A DNA stretch of 13,725 bases, taken from SURF-32 sp964648365 (GTDB lineage Bacteria > Planctomycetota > Phycisphaerae > UBA1845). The translations under genes and the position numbers were made by a program. The stretch lies in NCBI GenBank assembly GCA_964648365.1, contig CAZYLK010000169.1, forward strand, positions 1 through 13,725. The letters are read 5' to 3'. How positions within the stretch are numbered: position 1 is the first letter of the stretch; each line of letters opens with the position of its first letter. Shown in pieces: positions 7,148 to 13,725 of this stretch. The notes beneath the pieces are model-generated. The model worked only from the letters and a program-made list of their open reading frames with translations, was not told the DNA's origin and ran no database searches.

Positions 7148-7908
7148 GATCCGGGTTCCGCGCAGGGCCGATTCGAGACAACGCGGTCCGGGCCTGCGTC
7201 CCGGCGGGATCCTCCCTGCCCGACGACAACCGCCGATCGGACCTCCAGCGTCACGTCAACCACAACGCACGTTGCCGCGCCGGCCGGGATCAGCCGCTCG
7301 GCGCGATGGTCATACACGTCCGCCCCCGATGCATCGGGGCTTGCGTCCGCGGCGACGCAACGCGCCACCGCGAGGAAACTCGGGCCCGAGCGCTCCGCAA
7401 AAACGCTGGCTGCGGGGCCGACGGTCAGCCGGGAGGCGTGATCGGCCCCACAGGGCACCACCAGAACCACCGACGGCGGCATTCCTTCGAAAAGAGTCGC
7501 GTCGGATCGTCGCGGGTCGGCCACCGCAATGCAGCCGGCCGGCGTCTGCAGGGATCGGGACCAATAGCCCGGCGGGCCGGCCCCATCCACGTCGTCCGCC
7601 GCGGCCACGTCGCCGTCCGGGTCGAGCAGCCCGACGGCCGGCTGCGACGACTCGACGCCGCGACAACGCAGGCCGAACGCGATGTAGACCCCCCATTCGC
7701 GGGCCTTGCCGGCGAGCGCTTCCCGAACGCCGACGAATTGCGCCGCGTGGGCACGCCGATGTCGGCCGTGAACGCTGAACTGCGGCAGGGCTACCAGATC
7801 GGGTGCAGGCGTCAGGCCGGCGGCCGCGTCTACGGCGCGGACGACGTCCGGAAGCCACTCCGCCGCGGCCCGGCCACCGTCCACCAATCGAGGCAGTGCG
7901 ATCCTCAT
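7144..7908 (-). CDS. Nitrilase-superfamily-like protein, predicted catalytically inactive
   Basis: This 254-residue product shows the outline of a carbon-nitrogen hydrolase (nitrilase superfamily). DLVALPQFSVHG (37-48) matches the family's DLVVLPExxxxG. GVYIAFGLRCRG (73-84) and AVGLLDPDGD (91-100) match the 'aGl.er....yNt..vidpdG' strands. GCIAVADPRRSD (125-136) matches GVLICYDxRFPE. VVLVVPCGAD and an ARCVA segment correspond to the later strands. The catalytic triad is not kept: Gln43 replaces Glu, no Lys follows the DPDG turn at the usual site, and Val129 sits where the nucleophilic Cys belongs. The C-terminus is short and irregular. The gene overlaps ybeY upstream and the CNNM gene downstream by 4-bp ATGA junctions, so the three are probably co-translated. 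I infer a structural or ligand-binding role, since hydrolysis seems unlikely. The family call is moderate because overall identity to true enzymes looks low. Confidence 0.7.
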   Translation of the reverse strand: MRIALPRLVDGGRAAAEWLPDVVRAVDAAAGLTPAPDLVALPQFSVHGRHRRAHAAQFVGVREALAGKAREWGVYIAFGLRCRGVESSQPAVGLLDPDGDVAAADDVDGAGPPGYWSRSLQTPAGCIAVADPRRSDATLFEGMPPSVVLVVPCGADHASRLTVGPAASVFAERSGPSFLAVARCVAADASPDASGADVYDHRAERLIPAGAATCVVVDVTLEVRSAVVVGQGGSRRDAGPDRVVSNRPCAEPGS

Positions 7909-8372
7909 GGCACGCCACCCGAGTACACGGGGCCAAGGCCCAGGTCCATCAGCACCGCATCCTCGACCGCATGCATGTGCGACGCGTCTTCCGGCGCGTG
8001 GTCGTCGTAGCCGCAGAGGTGCAGGGCGCCATGCACGGCATAAAGCGCCAGCTCCGCCTCCACTGCGATCCCGCGCGCGGCCGCCTCCCGCGCGGCGGTA
8101 TCGTGGGAGAGGACGAGTTCCGCGTTCAACGGATCGCCATCAGCCTCGCGCAAATCGAACGTAATAACGTCAGTCGGGCCTTCATGGCCCAGGTAGGCCT
8201 GGTTGATGCCGGCGATGGTCTCGTCGGAGACGACGGCGACGCTGATGACGGCGGCCGGAACGTCGTGCCTTCTGAGGACAGCCGCGATGGCCCGGCGCAA
8301 CAGTTCCGGCCGGCCCGGCGCGGCGCCAACGTCCTCGCGAATGGCTATGTCGTATGAAGGGTCTTCGTCCAT
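7905..8372 (-). CDS. ybeY: Endoribonuclease YbeY, rRNA maturation factor
   Basis: YbeY is a small zinc metalloprotein needed for 16S rRNA 3'-end maturation and 70S quality control. The 155-residue length is typical. The motif HGALHLCGYDDH (114-125) carries the metal-binding histidines H114, H118 and H125; the spacing to the third is one longer than in E. coli because of GYDDH instead of GYDH, a variant I believe occurs in other bacteria. The conserved ISVAVVSDETIAGINQAYLG and PTDVITF segments (about 43-72) precede it, and an acidic/Met helix (PEDASHMHAVED) follows. It lies 37 bp after the 7TM-HD gene and overlaps the next gene by ATGA. The phoH/HD/ybeY neighbourhood is common in bacteria and supports the call. 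Confidence 0.95.
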   Translation of the reverse strand: MDEDPSYDIAIREDVGAAPGRPELLRRAIAAVLRRHDVPAAVISVAVVSDETIAGINQAYLGHEGPTDVITFDLREADGDPLNAELVLSHDTAAREAAARGIAVEAELALYAVHGALHLCGYDDHAPEDASHMHAVEDAVLMDLGLGPVYSGGVP

Positions 8373-8409
8373 CGACTACGGCGCTCGCCGCTCGCCGGAA
8401 ACCCGGCGG

Positions 8410-10755
8410 CTAGCTGGCGCTCTTTCGCACCCGATCGGCCCGTTCGCCGGACGCCGTCCGCTCGGCCTCCGTTCCGGACTTGGGTTCCTTGTCCTTCCTG
8501 GCCCCGGGATACGACACCCGGCCATGATACAAACTCCGGAGCGTCTTGACGAGCGCGTCCTCCGCCCGCCGCACGTCGCTGAGCGTAATGTCACAGTCGT
8601 CGAACTGCCCGTCCAGCAGGCGGTCCATGATGATCTGGTGAACGACGCTCTCGATGCGGCCCGGCGTCGGCTCCTTCAGCGCCCGCACCGCCCCCTCGAC
8701 CCCGTCGCACATCATCAGGACGGCCGATTCGCGCGTGCGCGGCCGGGGGCCGGGGTAACGAAACTCGGATTCGGACACCTCGCGGTCGTGCCGGCCGCTG
8801 GCGATCTCCGGCTGCTTCTCCGCGGCGACGTGGTGGAAGTACTTCACCACCGTCGTGCCGTGATGCTCCTGTATGAACTGGTGCAGCACGCGCGGCAGTT
8901 TGTACTCCTTGGCCAGTTCCACGCCATCTTTGACGTGGGCCACGATGATCAGCAGGCTCATGGTCGGCGCCAGGTTCTGGTGGCGGTTCATCATGGCCTG
9001 CTGGTTTTCGGCAAAGTACTGAGGCTTCGAGATCTTCCCGATGTCGTGATAGAGCGCGCCGACCGACGCGAGCAGGCCGTCGGCGCCGATCGCGTTGCAC
9101 GCAGCGTCGGCCAGCTTGGCGAGAACGAGGCTGTGCTGATGCGTGCCGGGCGCTTCGTTGGCGAGCTTCTGCAAGAGCGGCTGGCGCGACTCGCTCCATT
9201 CCAGCAGCGTCAGCGGCGTGGCAACACCGAGTCCTTTTTCCAGGAAGGGCAGCACCGACCAGAACAGCAGGACCGTGCCGCAGGACGTAGCCGACGCCCG
9301 CAGCGCGTGGTTCCACGCGAACTCGATGGCCTCCTGATTGACCAGGGCGCCGGCGAAGTTGGCGATGCCGACCGCCACGCCGGTGATCACGCCGGCCACG
9401 ACGATCTTGCTGCGCGTGCGGATATCGTTGAGCTGGAAACCGTTGACGACCAGCGCCGTCAGCAGGCCGACGGCGAAGACCATATCGCGGCGCAGGATCA
9501 GCGCGGCCATCACGCCGCCGATGCAGATCGTGCCCATCGCGAAGCGGCGCGGATAGACGATGGCGAGGATCCCGCCCGCCAGAATGCACGGCCCCAGCAC
9601 GGCCTCCGGAAACTCCGACGACCAGCGGGCGTTGAGCGCCAGGACCGACGCCAGCATGGCCAGCAGCAACCCGCCGAACGCCGCGGTCCTCATGCGATTC
9701 TGCAGGACGCGCGGTTCGTGCTGGCCGGCATACACGAACAGGGCGATGGTCAGGAACGCGATGAACGTCGCGGTTCCCACGCGCTGCAGGCGCTCGGCGT
9801 GTAGCGCCGCCCGCGCTTCGTCCGTGCCCGAGCCCAGGAAATCCTGATAGGCGCGTCCGTGTTCGCGGAGCAGTTCAAACTCGCGCGGCGTCAGCAATGC
9901 CTCATCCCCGGGGCCGCGCGGCGTGATGAACTGCTGACCCGACTGAAACGTGATGTAGGCCTCGGCGATTTCATCTGCGGCCAACTGCACGGCGCTGTTG
10001 GTCGCCTCGGCGTCGTAGAGGATGGTCGGTCCCTGCTTGATGAGCACGCGCAGAAGCGTGCGGATCGGCTCCCTCACCTCGCTGGGAAACAGCAGTCCGA
10101 GCGAAACGGCGCGGTCTTCGAGCAATCGCGGCGAGGTCAGCGTGATCAGGTCCGTCCGATCGACGCGCTCTGGCGGCCGATCCGGATCGGCGGCTACCAG
10201 GACGTGGTCGGCACGCGACGGCGGCACGCGGGGAATCTTGCCCAGGTCATCGACGATGTACGCGCGGCCCAGTGCATCCTCCAACCGATTTAACGCGTCG
10301 CTGAACGTCTCCTCGCTGAATTGCCGCAGGCGCTCGAACGTCACCTGGTCCGTGGCCGGCCAGCCCGGCTGCACCAGTTCGCTGAACTGCTCGTACGACT
10401 GAGCGCTTTTGACGGCGTTGTAGTAATTGCCCACCGCCTGCACGATCCGGTCGATATGTTCAACGTTGAGCCGGAACCGGCTGGGTGTATTGGATCGCGC
10501 GGCCTCGCGCTGCGAGTTGGTCTTGGCCGGGTCGGGTACGCGGAACGCGACCTTCGCCCGGACGGGTTCGTTGACGCGCTGGCCGATCGAATAGGGCAGC
10601 GACTGCCGCCCGTACATGGCCAGCACGGATGCGATCAGACCGAACGTAACGGTGGCCGCCACGGGCCAGCTCAACACCGCGCTGCTGAGGCGCGACCACG
10701 TCGACTGCTGTTCGCGCAACCTTCTTTCGTGAAGTTGTCGTCTTCGAACTTTCAT
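8410..10755 (-). CDS. 7TM-HD membrane phosphodiesterase (PgpH-type)
   Basis: This is a 7TMR-HDED/7TM-HD family protein. The characterised member PgpH of Listeria degrades cyclic di-AMP on the cytoplasmic face of the membrane. From ATG 10755 it has 781 residues: a basic N-terminus, TM1 at about 30-50 (WPVAATVTFGLIASVLAMYG), an extracytoplasmic domain of about 270 residues, a block of hydrophobic helices at about 325-510, and a cytoplasmic HD domain. HD-domain residues include H539 (GTHQHS), the pair H570-D571 in YHDIGK, H607, the EHHG pair at 630-631, and D684 in LMMCDGVE, after the family's YPGPRPRTRESA stretch. The tail is charged and variable. Start choice is uncertain: a GTG at 10830 would add 25 residues with no family resemblance, and neither start has a good Shine-Dalgarno. 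The gene sits between phoH and ybeY, the usual position. c-di-AMP as substrate is inferred from the family. Confidence 0.93.
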   Translation of the reverse strand: MKVRRRQLHERRLREQQSTWSRLSSAVLSWPVAATVTFGLIASVLAMYGRQSLPYSIGQRVNEPVRAKVAFRVPDPAKTNSQREAARSNTPSRFRLNVEHIDRIVQAVGNYYNAVKSAQSYEQFSELVQPGWPATDQVTFERLRQFSEETFSDALNRLEDALGRAYIVDDLGKIPRVPPSRADHVLVAADPDRPPERVDRTDLITLTSPRLLEDRAVSLGLLFPSEVREPIRTLLRVLIKQGPTILYDAEATNSAVQLAADEIAEAYITFQSGQQFITPRGPGDEALLTPREFELLREHGRAYQDFLGSGTDEARAALHAERLQRVGTATFIAFLTIALFVYAGQHEPRVLQNRMRTAAFGGLLLAMLASVLALNARWSSEFPEAVLGPCILAGGILAIVYPRRFAMGTICIGGVMAALILRRDMVFAVGLLTALVVNGFQLNDIRTRSKIVVAGVITGVAVGIANFAGALVNQEAIEFAWNHALRASATSCGTVLLFWSVLPFLEKGLGVATPLTLLEWSESRQPLLQKLANEAPGTHQHSLVLAKLADAACNAIGADGLLASVGALYHDIGKISKPQYFAENQQAMMNRHQNLAPTMSLLIIVAHVKDGVELAKEYKLPRVLHQFIQEHHGTTVVKYFHHVAAEKQPEIASGRHDREVSESEFRYPGPRPRTRESAVLMMCDGVEGAVRALKEPTPGRIESVVHQIIMDRLLDGQFDDCDITLSDVRRAEDALVKTLRSLYHGRVSYPGARKDKEPKSGTEAERTASGERADRVRKSAS

Positions 10756-10857
10756 GGAACTGGCAACGGCACGCCCCGACGCCGCGAAGGCGGATTCGCG
10801 AGGCGTGCGGCAGCGCCGGCCCTCCACCACGCCCGGGAGGTCCGGCGGCGCTTCTGG

Positions 10858-11853
10858 TTACATCGGTTGCGGCGGCGGGGCCTCCTGATCGGGCGGCGGA
10901 CCGGTCCGGCCGTTCGCGACGGGCGGACGTGGTCCATAGGCTTCCACGACGCGCTGCACGAGGGGGTGTCGCACAATATCGGACTCGACGAGCCGCACCA
11001 CGGCCACGCCGTCCACCCCGGACAGGCGGTTCGTCGCATCGACCAGGCCGCTCTCCTTACGAGACGGCAGGTCGATCTGAGTGTCATCACCGGTGACGAT
11101 CATCTTGCTGCCGAACCCCATACGGGTCAGGAACATCAGCATCTGCGAGACCGTCGTGTTCTGGGCCTCGTCAAGAATGATCGCCGCGTGGTTCAGCGTG
11201 CGGCCGCGCATGAACGCCAGCGGAACGACCTCGATGACGTCGCTCTGGATGTACTTCTTCACCTGTTCGAACGGCATCATGTCGTGGATGGCGTCGAACA
11301 GCGGCCGCAGGTACGGATTCACCTTCGCCTGCATGTCGCCCGGCAGGTACCCGAGTTTCTCACCCGCTTCCACCGCCGGACGGACCAGCGCGATGGAGCG
11401 GATTCGTTCCGCCCGCAACATCGACACCGCCATCGCAACGGCCAGAAACGTCTTGCCCGTCCCGGCCGGGCCCAGGCAGACCGTCAGGTCGTGATCGTGA
11501 ATGGCCTGTAAATACCGCTGCTGGCCTTCCGTCTTGGGGTTGACGCCGGTCGGCCGCAGAAAGCTCTGCAGCGTCCGGTCGACGCTGCCGCCGCTTGCGG
11601 CGCGGGCCTCTTCGATCGCCTCCAGAACGATGTCGTCATCGACGTGGGGAACGGTGCGCAGGCGCAGTTGCAGGGCGTCGATGACGTCCCGCGCCTGCAA
11701 GACCGACTCGTCCTCGCCGGACAGGCGTACCTGACCGTCGCGCGCCGTGATGCGCACGTCAAACGCGGAACGAATCAACCGCAGGTGTCGATCGGCCGGC
11801 CCGTAGAGCGCGGCGCGACGGTTCGGGTCTTCTATCGTGACGGTGGTGTCCAA
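10858..11853 (-). CDS. phoH: PhoH-like ATPase
   Basis: PhoH proteins (PhoL/YbeZ type) are cytoplasmic P-loop ATPases related to superfamily 1 helicases; they work with YbeY in RNA metabolism. Numbered from TTG 11853 (331 residues), Walker A is GPAGTGKT at 128-135 and Walker B is LDEAQN at 227-232. VRPAVEAGEKLGYLPGD, the FMRGRTLN segment, MIVTGD and SGLVDA are all family hallmarks. The frame stays open upstream to 12015, but that would overlap the cdsA end by about 100 bp and add 54 residues with no likeness to PhoH. The TTG product begins MDTTVTIEDPNRRAALYG, which aligns with the normal start of the family and leaves a 56-bp gap after cdsA. The proline-rich tail (after about 305) is variable. 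The role in an rRNA-processing pair with YbeY, two genes downstream, is supported by family and context. Confidence 0.95.
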   Translation of the reverse strand: MDTTVTIEDPNRRAALYGPADRHLRLIRSAFDVRITARDGQVRLSGEDESVLQARDVIDALQLRLRTVPHVDDDIVLEAIEEARAASGGSVDRTLQSFLRPTGVNPKTEGQQRYLQAIHDHDLTVCLGPAGTGKTFLAVAMAVSMLRAERIRSIALVRPAVEAGEKLGYLPGDMQAKVNPYLRPLFDAIHDMMPFEQVKKYIQSDVIEVVPLAFMRGRTLNHAAIILDEAQNTTVSQMLMFLTRMGFGSKMIVTGDDTQIDLPSRKESGLVDATNRLSGVDGVAVVRLVESDIVRHPLVQRVVEAYGPRPPVANGRTGPPPDQEAPPPQPM

Positions 11854-11909
11854 CCGCGGTGGATCAATCTGCGGCCCGAATCGGTGGCCGCACCGGAGGG
11901 CGACGCCTG

Positions 11910-12944
11910 TTACAGCACACCAAGCACTTCGGTGAGCAGCAACCACGCGACCGGCAACGTCGCCCACAGACTGTCGGTCAGGTCTAGTATACCCCCGTAA
12001 CCCGGCAGAAGACACGCCGAGTCCTTCCGGTCAGCCGCGCGCTTGATCAGCGACTCGAACAGATCGCCGAATAACGCGATCACGCCAAGCAATACACCAA
12101 AAAATAGTGCGCCGCTGTAACCCAGCCTTTGGCCGATTCCGGTGATTTCGTACACGATCGGGGCCAGCTCAGTACCGGCGGCATCGGCGGCGGCTGCCGC
12201 GGCGGCATGGGCCGCATGGCTGCTCCAGACGATCAGCGCTGCCAGTGCCATGCTGGCAAGCACGCCGCCGGCCGTGCCCTCCCACGTCTTGCCCGCGCTG
12301 ACGCGCGGCGCCAGCCGGCGGCGACCGAAGAAGGTGCCGACGAGGTATCCGCCGATATCCGATGACTTCGTCACCAGCACGATCATCAGGATCGCCCAGA
12401 CCCCCTCCCGCCCGACGCCGTAGCGGTCACAGCAGATCTGCACGCCAAACGACGGCAGGAAGCCGCAGTAGAGCACAACAAGCAAAGTCGAAGCAGTTCG
12501 GTTCGGCGTCTGAGCCGGCTGACCGCGGACGACCTCGCTGACCATGAGGATCAACACGATGACCGCCAGACCGCAGACGGGCCACCACAGCCCTTCCATG
12601 TGCGCGGCGCTGCCGCCGAGCCAGCCCGCCGCCGAGAACCACGGCGCGGCTGTCAGCGCGATCACCGCCGGAAGGGCGATGCCGCGAACCGGGCGTTCCC
12701 CGGCGAGTGTCAGCAGCGCGACGGCCTCAATCGCACCCAGGAAGGCGAGCACGATGAAGGCGACGGGGATGAAGCTGCCGCGTTCGAGGATCTCCGGCCA
12801 GCCGCGCACCTGAGCTTCGTGCGAGACCAGCCAGTCCGCCATGACCAGCGTAAGCACGACGCTCAGCGCGGCGATACCCGTGAGGATGCGATGGACAATC
12901 GCGTAGGTTCGGCCTGCCTGCGTAGTCACATGCACGTCTGACAC
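11910..12944 (-). CDS. cdsA: Phosphatidate cytidylyltransferase (CDP-diacylglycerol synthase)
   Basis: CdsA makes CDP-diacylglycerol from CTP and phosphatidic acid, the branch point of phospholipid synthesis in the inner membrane. The 344-residue product is a multi-pass protein with roughly eight hydrophobic segments. Typical elements are VTKSSDIGGYLVG (about 187-199), GRRRLAPRVSAGKTWEGTAGG and the C-terminal signature around FGDLFESLIKR, KDSACLLPGYGG and LDLTDS (about 293-327). The PROSITE-type signature differs in two places: the His of PGHGG is Tyr, and the Arg of DRxD is Leu, while both aspartates are kept. Length exceeds the usual 270-290 because of extra N-terminal and Ala-rich central segments. 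The start is GTG 12944 (MSDVHVTT), with no clear ribosome binding site. It heads the six-gene minus-strand run; uppS, a frequent partner, is not adjacent. Confidence 0.93.
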   Translation of the reverse strand: MSDVHVTTQAGRTYAIVHRILTGIAALSVVLTLVMADWLVSHEAQVRGWPEILERGSFIPVAFIVLAFLGAIEAVALLTLAGERPVRGIALPAVIALTAAPWFSAAGWLGGSAAHMEGLWWPVCGLAVIVLILMVSEVVRGQPAQTPNRTASTLLVVLYCGFLPSFGVQICCDRYGVGREGVWAILMIVLVTKSSDIGGYLVGTFFGRRRLAPRVSAGKTWEGTAGGVLASMALAALIVWSSHAAHAAAAAAADAAGTELAPIVYEITGIGQRLGYSGALFFGVLLGVIALFGDLFESLIKRAADRKDSACLLPGYGGILDLTDSLWATLPVAWLLLTEVLGVL

Positions 12945-13003
12945 GGGGTGTTCCGCCCGAAGGAAGCGACGTGTGAGGCCGCAAGTCCGGTGTTTCGACA
13001 GCG

Positions 13004-13032
13004 ATCGTGGCGTGCGGAAAGCGGCGTGTCAA
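13004..13032 (-). promoter_or_regulatory. Candidate promoter of the cdsA gene run
   Basis: On the minus strand a perfect -35 hexamer TTGACA (13032-13027) is followed by a 17-bp spacer and CACGAT (13009-13004), which matches the -10 consensus at 3 of 6 positions. Transcription would start near 12997, giving a leader of about 53 nt before GTG 12944. It lies between the repeat cluster and cdsA, where a promoter is expected. Confidence 0.4.
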
Positions 13033-13094
13033 CCGGTCTGCGGGACGCTGCGTCGCCTAAGGTCGCTTAAGGTAGCCCCCACGGACGTGCAGCA

Positions 13095-13143
13095 GACCAC
13101 GGCCTGGCTCAGAAGCCAGACCATGCCACCCATGCAACGGGTG
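13095..13143 (+). repeat. REP-like palindromic repeat, copy 1
   Basis: First unit of a 49-bp tandem pair. Its core is an imperfect hairpin: CACGG, C, CTGGCT, loop CAGA, AGCCAG, A, CCATG. The right side ends in CCACCC, which can also pair with GGGTGG at 13139-13144. Confidence 0.8.
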
Positions 13144-13192
13144 GACCATGGCCTGGCTCAGAAGCCAGACCATGCCACCCATGCAACGGGTG
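13144..13192 (+). repeat. REP-like palindromic repeat, copy 2 (direct tandem of copy 1)
   Basis: Almost identical to copy 1 over the whole 49 bp; the one clear change is CACGG to CATGG, which restores full pairing with CCATG on the right arm. CCACCC at 13175-13180 pairs with GGGTGG at 13188-13193. Confidence 0.8.
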
Positions 13193-13218
13193 GCACGGTC
13201 TCGTCTTCGAGGCCGTGG
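13188..13218 (-). repeat. REP-like repeat, divergent copy in inverted orientation
   Basis: GGGTGGCACGGTCT at 13188-13201 is the reverse complement of the right end of the other units. Its inner arms differ (CTCG and CGAG around TCTT) yet still pair, and the outer arms are CACGG and CCGTG with a T.G in place of the usual bulged pair. Head-to-head placement with copy 2 resembles a BIME. Confidence 0.6.
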
Positions 13219-13283
13219 GAAGCGCGGCAGACGCCGCGGTGTTAGTGTGGTCGCGCTGCATCGCACCACGGCCGGCTCAGCAT

Positions 13284-13318
13284 CCACGGCCTGGCTCAGT
13301 AGCCAGACCATGCCACCC
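13284..13318 (+). repeat. REP-like palindromic repeat, copy 4
   Basis: CACGG, C, CTGGCT, loop CAGT, AGCCAG, A, CCATG, then CCACCC. A truncated copy lacking the right arm (ACCACGGCCGGCTCAG) precedes it at about 13265-13280. Confidence 0.75.
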
Positions 13319-13355
13319 GCCGCGGCGTAACACCACTGCTGCGATTGTGACGCCA

Positions 13356-13392
13356 GACCACGGCCTGGCTCAGAAGCCAGACCGTGCCACCC
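13356..13392 (+). repeat. REP-like palindromic repeat, copy 5
   Basis: Same architecture as the others, with outer arms CACGG and CCGTG, a fully paired version that differs at both sides from copy 2 (CATGG and CCATG). It ends 27 bp past the stop codon of the minus-strand gene at the right edge. Confidence 0.75.
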
Positions 13393-13419
13393 AACTGCGC
13401 CACCCGGCGTTTCGAGAGG

Positions 13420-13725
13420 TCACAACAGCTTCTTGACCTCCGACGCGTCCGACAGGAAGCGGTCGGTGTAGATGGGGTCGACGCTGTTGCAGGTCTTTGT
13501 CGCCAGCTCGGAAATCTGCTTGTATTCCGGGTCTTCGGTGACTTCATAGAACTCGCCCGAAAGGATCACGAGGCGGAGCAGGTGACGCAGAACCAGCCCT
13601 TCCTGTTTGACCATGTCGCGGGCGCGGACGAATTTGTAGAAGTCGCATTCGTAATCGAACGTTCCGCCCGCGACCCACTTGGGGTCGATCAATATGTCTT
13701 CAGGCGTCGGGAGCTTCGCATCGAA
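13420..13725 (-). CDS. C-terminal end of an unidentified protein, possibly a DUF3516/Ski2-like helicase (5' end outside window)
   Basis: The frame is open from the right edge to TGA at 13420-13422, giving the last 101 residues. It opens FDAKLPTPEDILIDPKW and continues through FDYECDFYKFVRARDMVKQEGLVLRHLLRLVILSGEF in overlapping helical segments, ending in ATKTCNSVDPIYTDRFLSDASEVKKLL in part. A KQEGLVLRHLLRL helix followed by a VDP-x-x-TDRFL segment reminds me of the C-terminal domain found after DEAD/DEAH helicase cores (DUF3516), but no helicase motif lies within the window, so this is tentative. A TTG at 13692 could start a short 90-residue protein, but the frame clearly continues upstream in good coding sequence. 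It is separated from cdsA by 475 bp filled with repeats. Confidence 0.5.
   Translation of the reverse strand, partial: FDAKLPTPEDILIDPKWVAGGTFDYECDFYKFVRARDMVKQEGLVLRHLLRLVILSGEFYEVTEDPEYKQISELATKTCNSVDPIYTDRFLSDASEVKKLL

Noticed and set aside
5978..7441. 487-codon plus-strand frame
   Set aside because: Antisense to the CNNM gene and the nitrilase-like gene. It is His/Arg/Asp-rich without any domain, as expected for a complementary-frame shadow.
8203..9804. 533-codon plus-strand frame, and a similar one at 10321-11511
   Set aside because: Both are antisense to the 7TM-HD, ybeY and phoH genes, which have clear catalytic motifs. The plus-strand products are low-complexity Arg/Gln/His-rich.
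10756..10830. Upstream GTG start for the 7TM-HD gene
   Set aside because: It would add 25 residues without family resemblance and has no ribosome binding site. The ATG at 10755 begins with the basic segment expected before TM1. This is not decisive, since the ATG also lacks a good site.
13095..13192. Possible CRISPR array
   Set aside because: The 49-bp period comes from direct tandem copies without unique spacers, further copies are irregular and one is inverted, and no cas gene is near. REP/BIME-like repeats explain it better.

Overview
The window is GC-rich bacterial chromosome with dense housekeeping genes. Gene content fits a Gram-negative-type, high-GC lineage. A planctomycete or a relative (Phycisphaerae-like) is my best guess, from a giant glycine/asparagine-rich 'WTGGAGTDSW' secreted beta protein, weak or absent Shine-Dalgarno sites at several genes, non-ATG starts and highly divergent but recognisable core proteins. 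That assignment is inference, since there is no rRNA in the window.

Layout. (1) 1-2249, minus: the N-terminal 749 residues of a large secreted repeat protein that runs off the left edge. (2) 2250-3472: an intergenic-rich stretch with a 16-bp perfect palindrome, a degenerate heptanucleotide tandem repeat, a tRNA-Ser(GCU) gene, a lone antitoxin-family gene with no toxin beside it, and a short inverted repeat. (3) 3473-5827, plus: priA, the replication-restart helicase, with a -10-like hexamer so close to the ATG that its mRNA may be leaderless. (4) 12944 down to 5882, minus: a compact six-gene run, cdsA, phoH, a 7TM-HD (PgpH-type) gene, ybeY, a nitrilase-fold gene and a CNNM/CorC-type gene. The last three are joined by 4-bp ATGA overlaps, so they are probably translationally coupled. 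(5) 12945-13419: a cluster of palindromic REP/BIME-like repeats between cdsA and the next gene. (6) 13420-13725, minus: the C-terminal end of another protein, perhaps a Ski2-like/DUF3516 helicase.

How the genes work together. The six-gene run groups phospholipid synthesis (CdsA), RNA processing and ribosome maturation (PhoH, YbeY), a membrane HD phosphodiesterase of the c-di-AMP-degrading type and a CBS-domain membrane protein. This phoH/HD/ybeY/CNNM order is common in bacteria. The unusual member is the gene between ybeY and the CNNM gene. It keeps a nitrilase fold signature but has Gln, no evident Lys, and Val where the catalytic Glu-Lys-Cys triad should be, so it is probably a pseudoenzyme. 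The CNNM protein has also lost the residues usually conserved in its membrane domain while keeping its CBS and C-terminal domains. These two coupled proteins are the best candidates for something undescribed. No CRISPR array, prophage, insertion sequence or complete defence system is visible.
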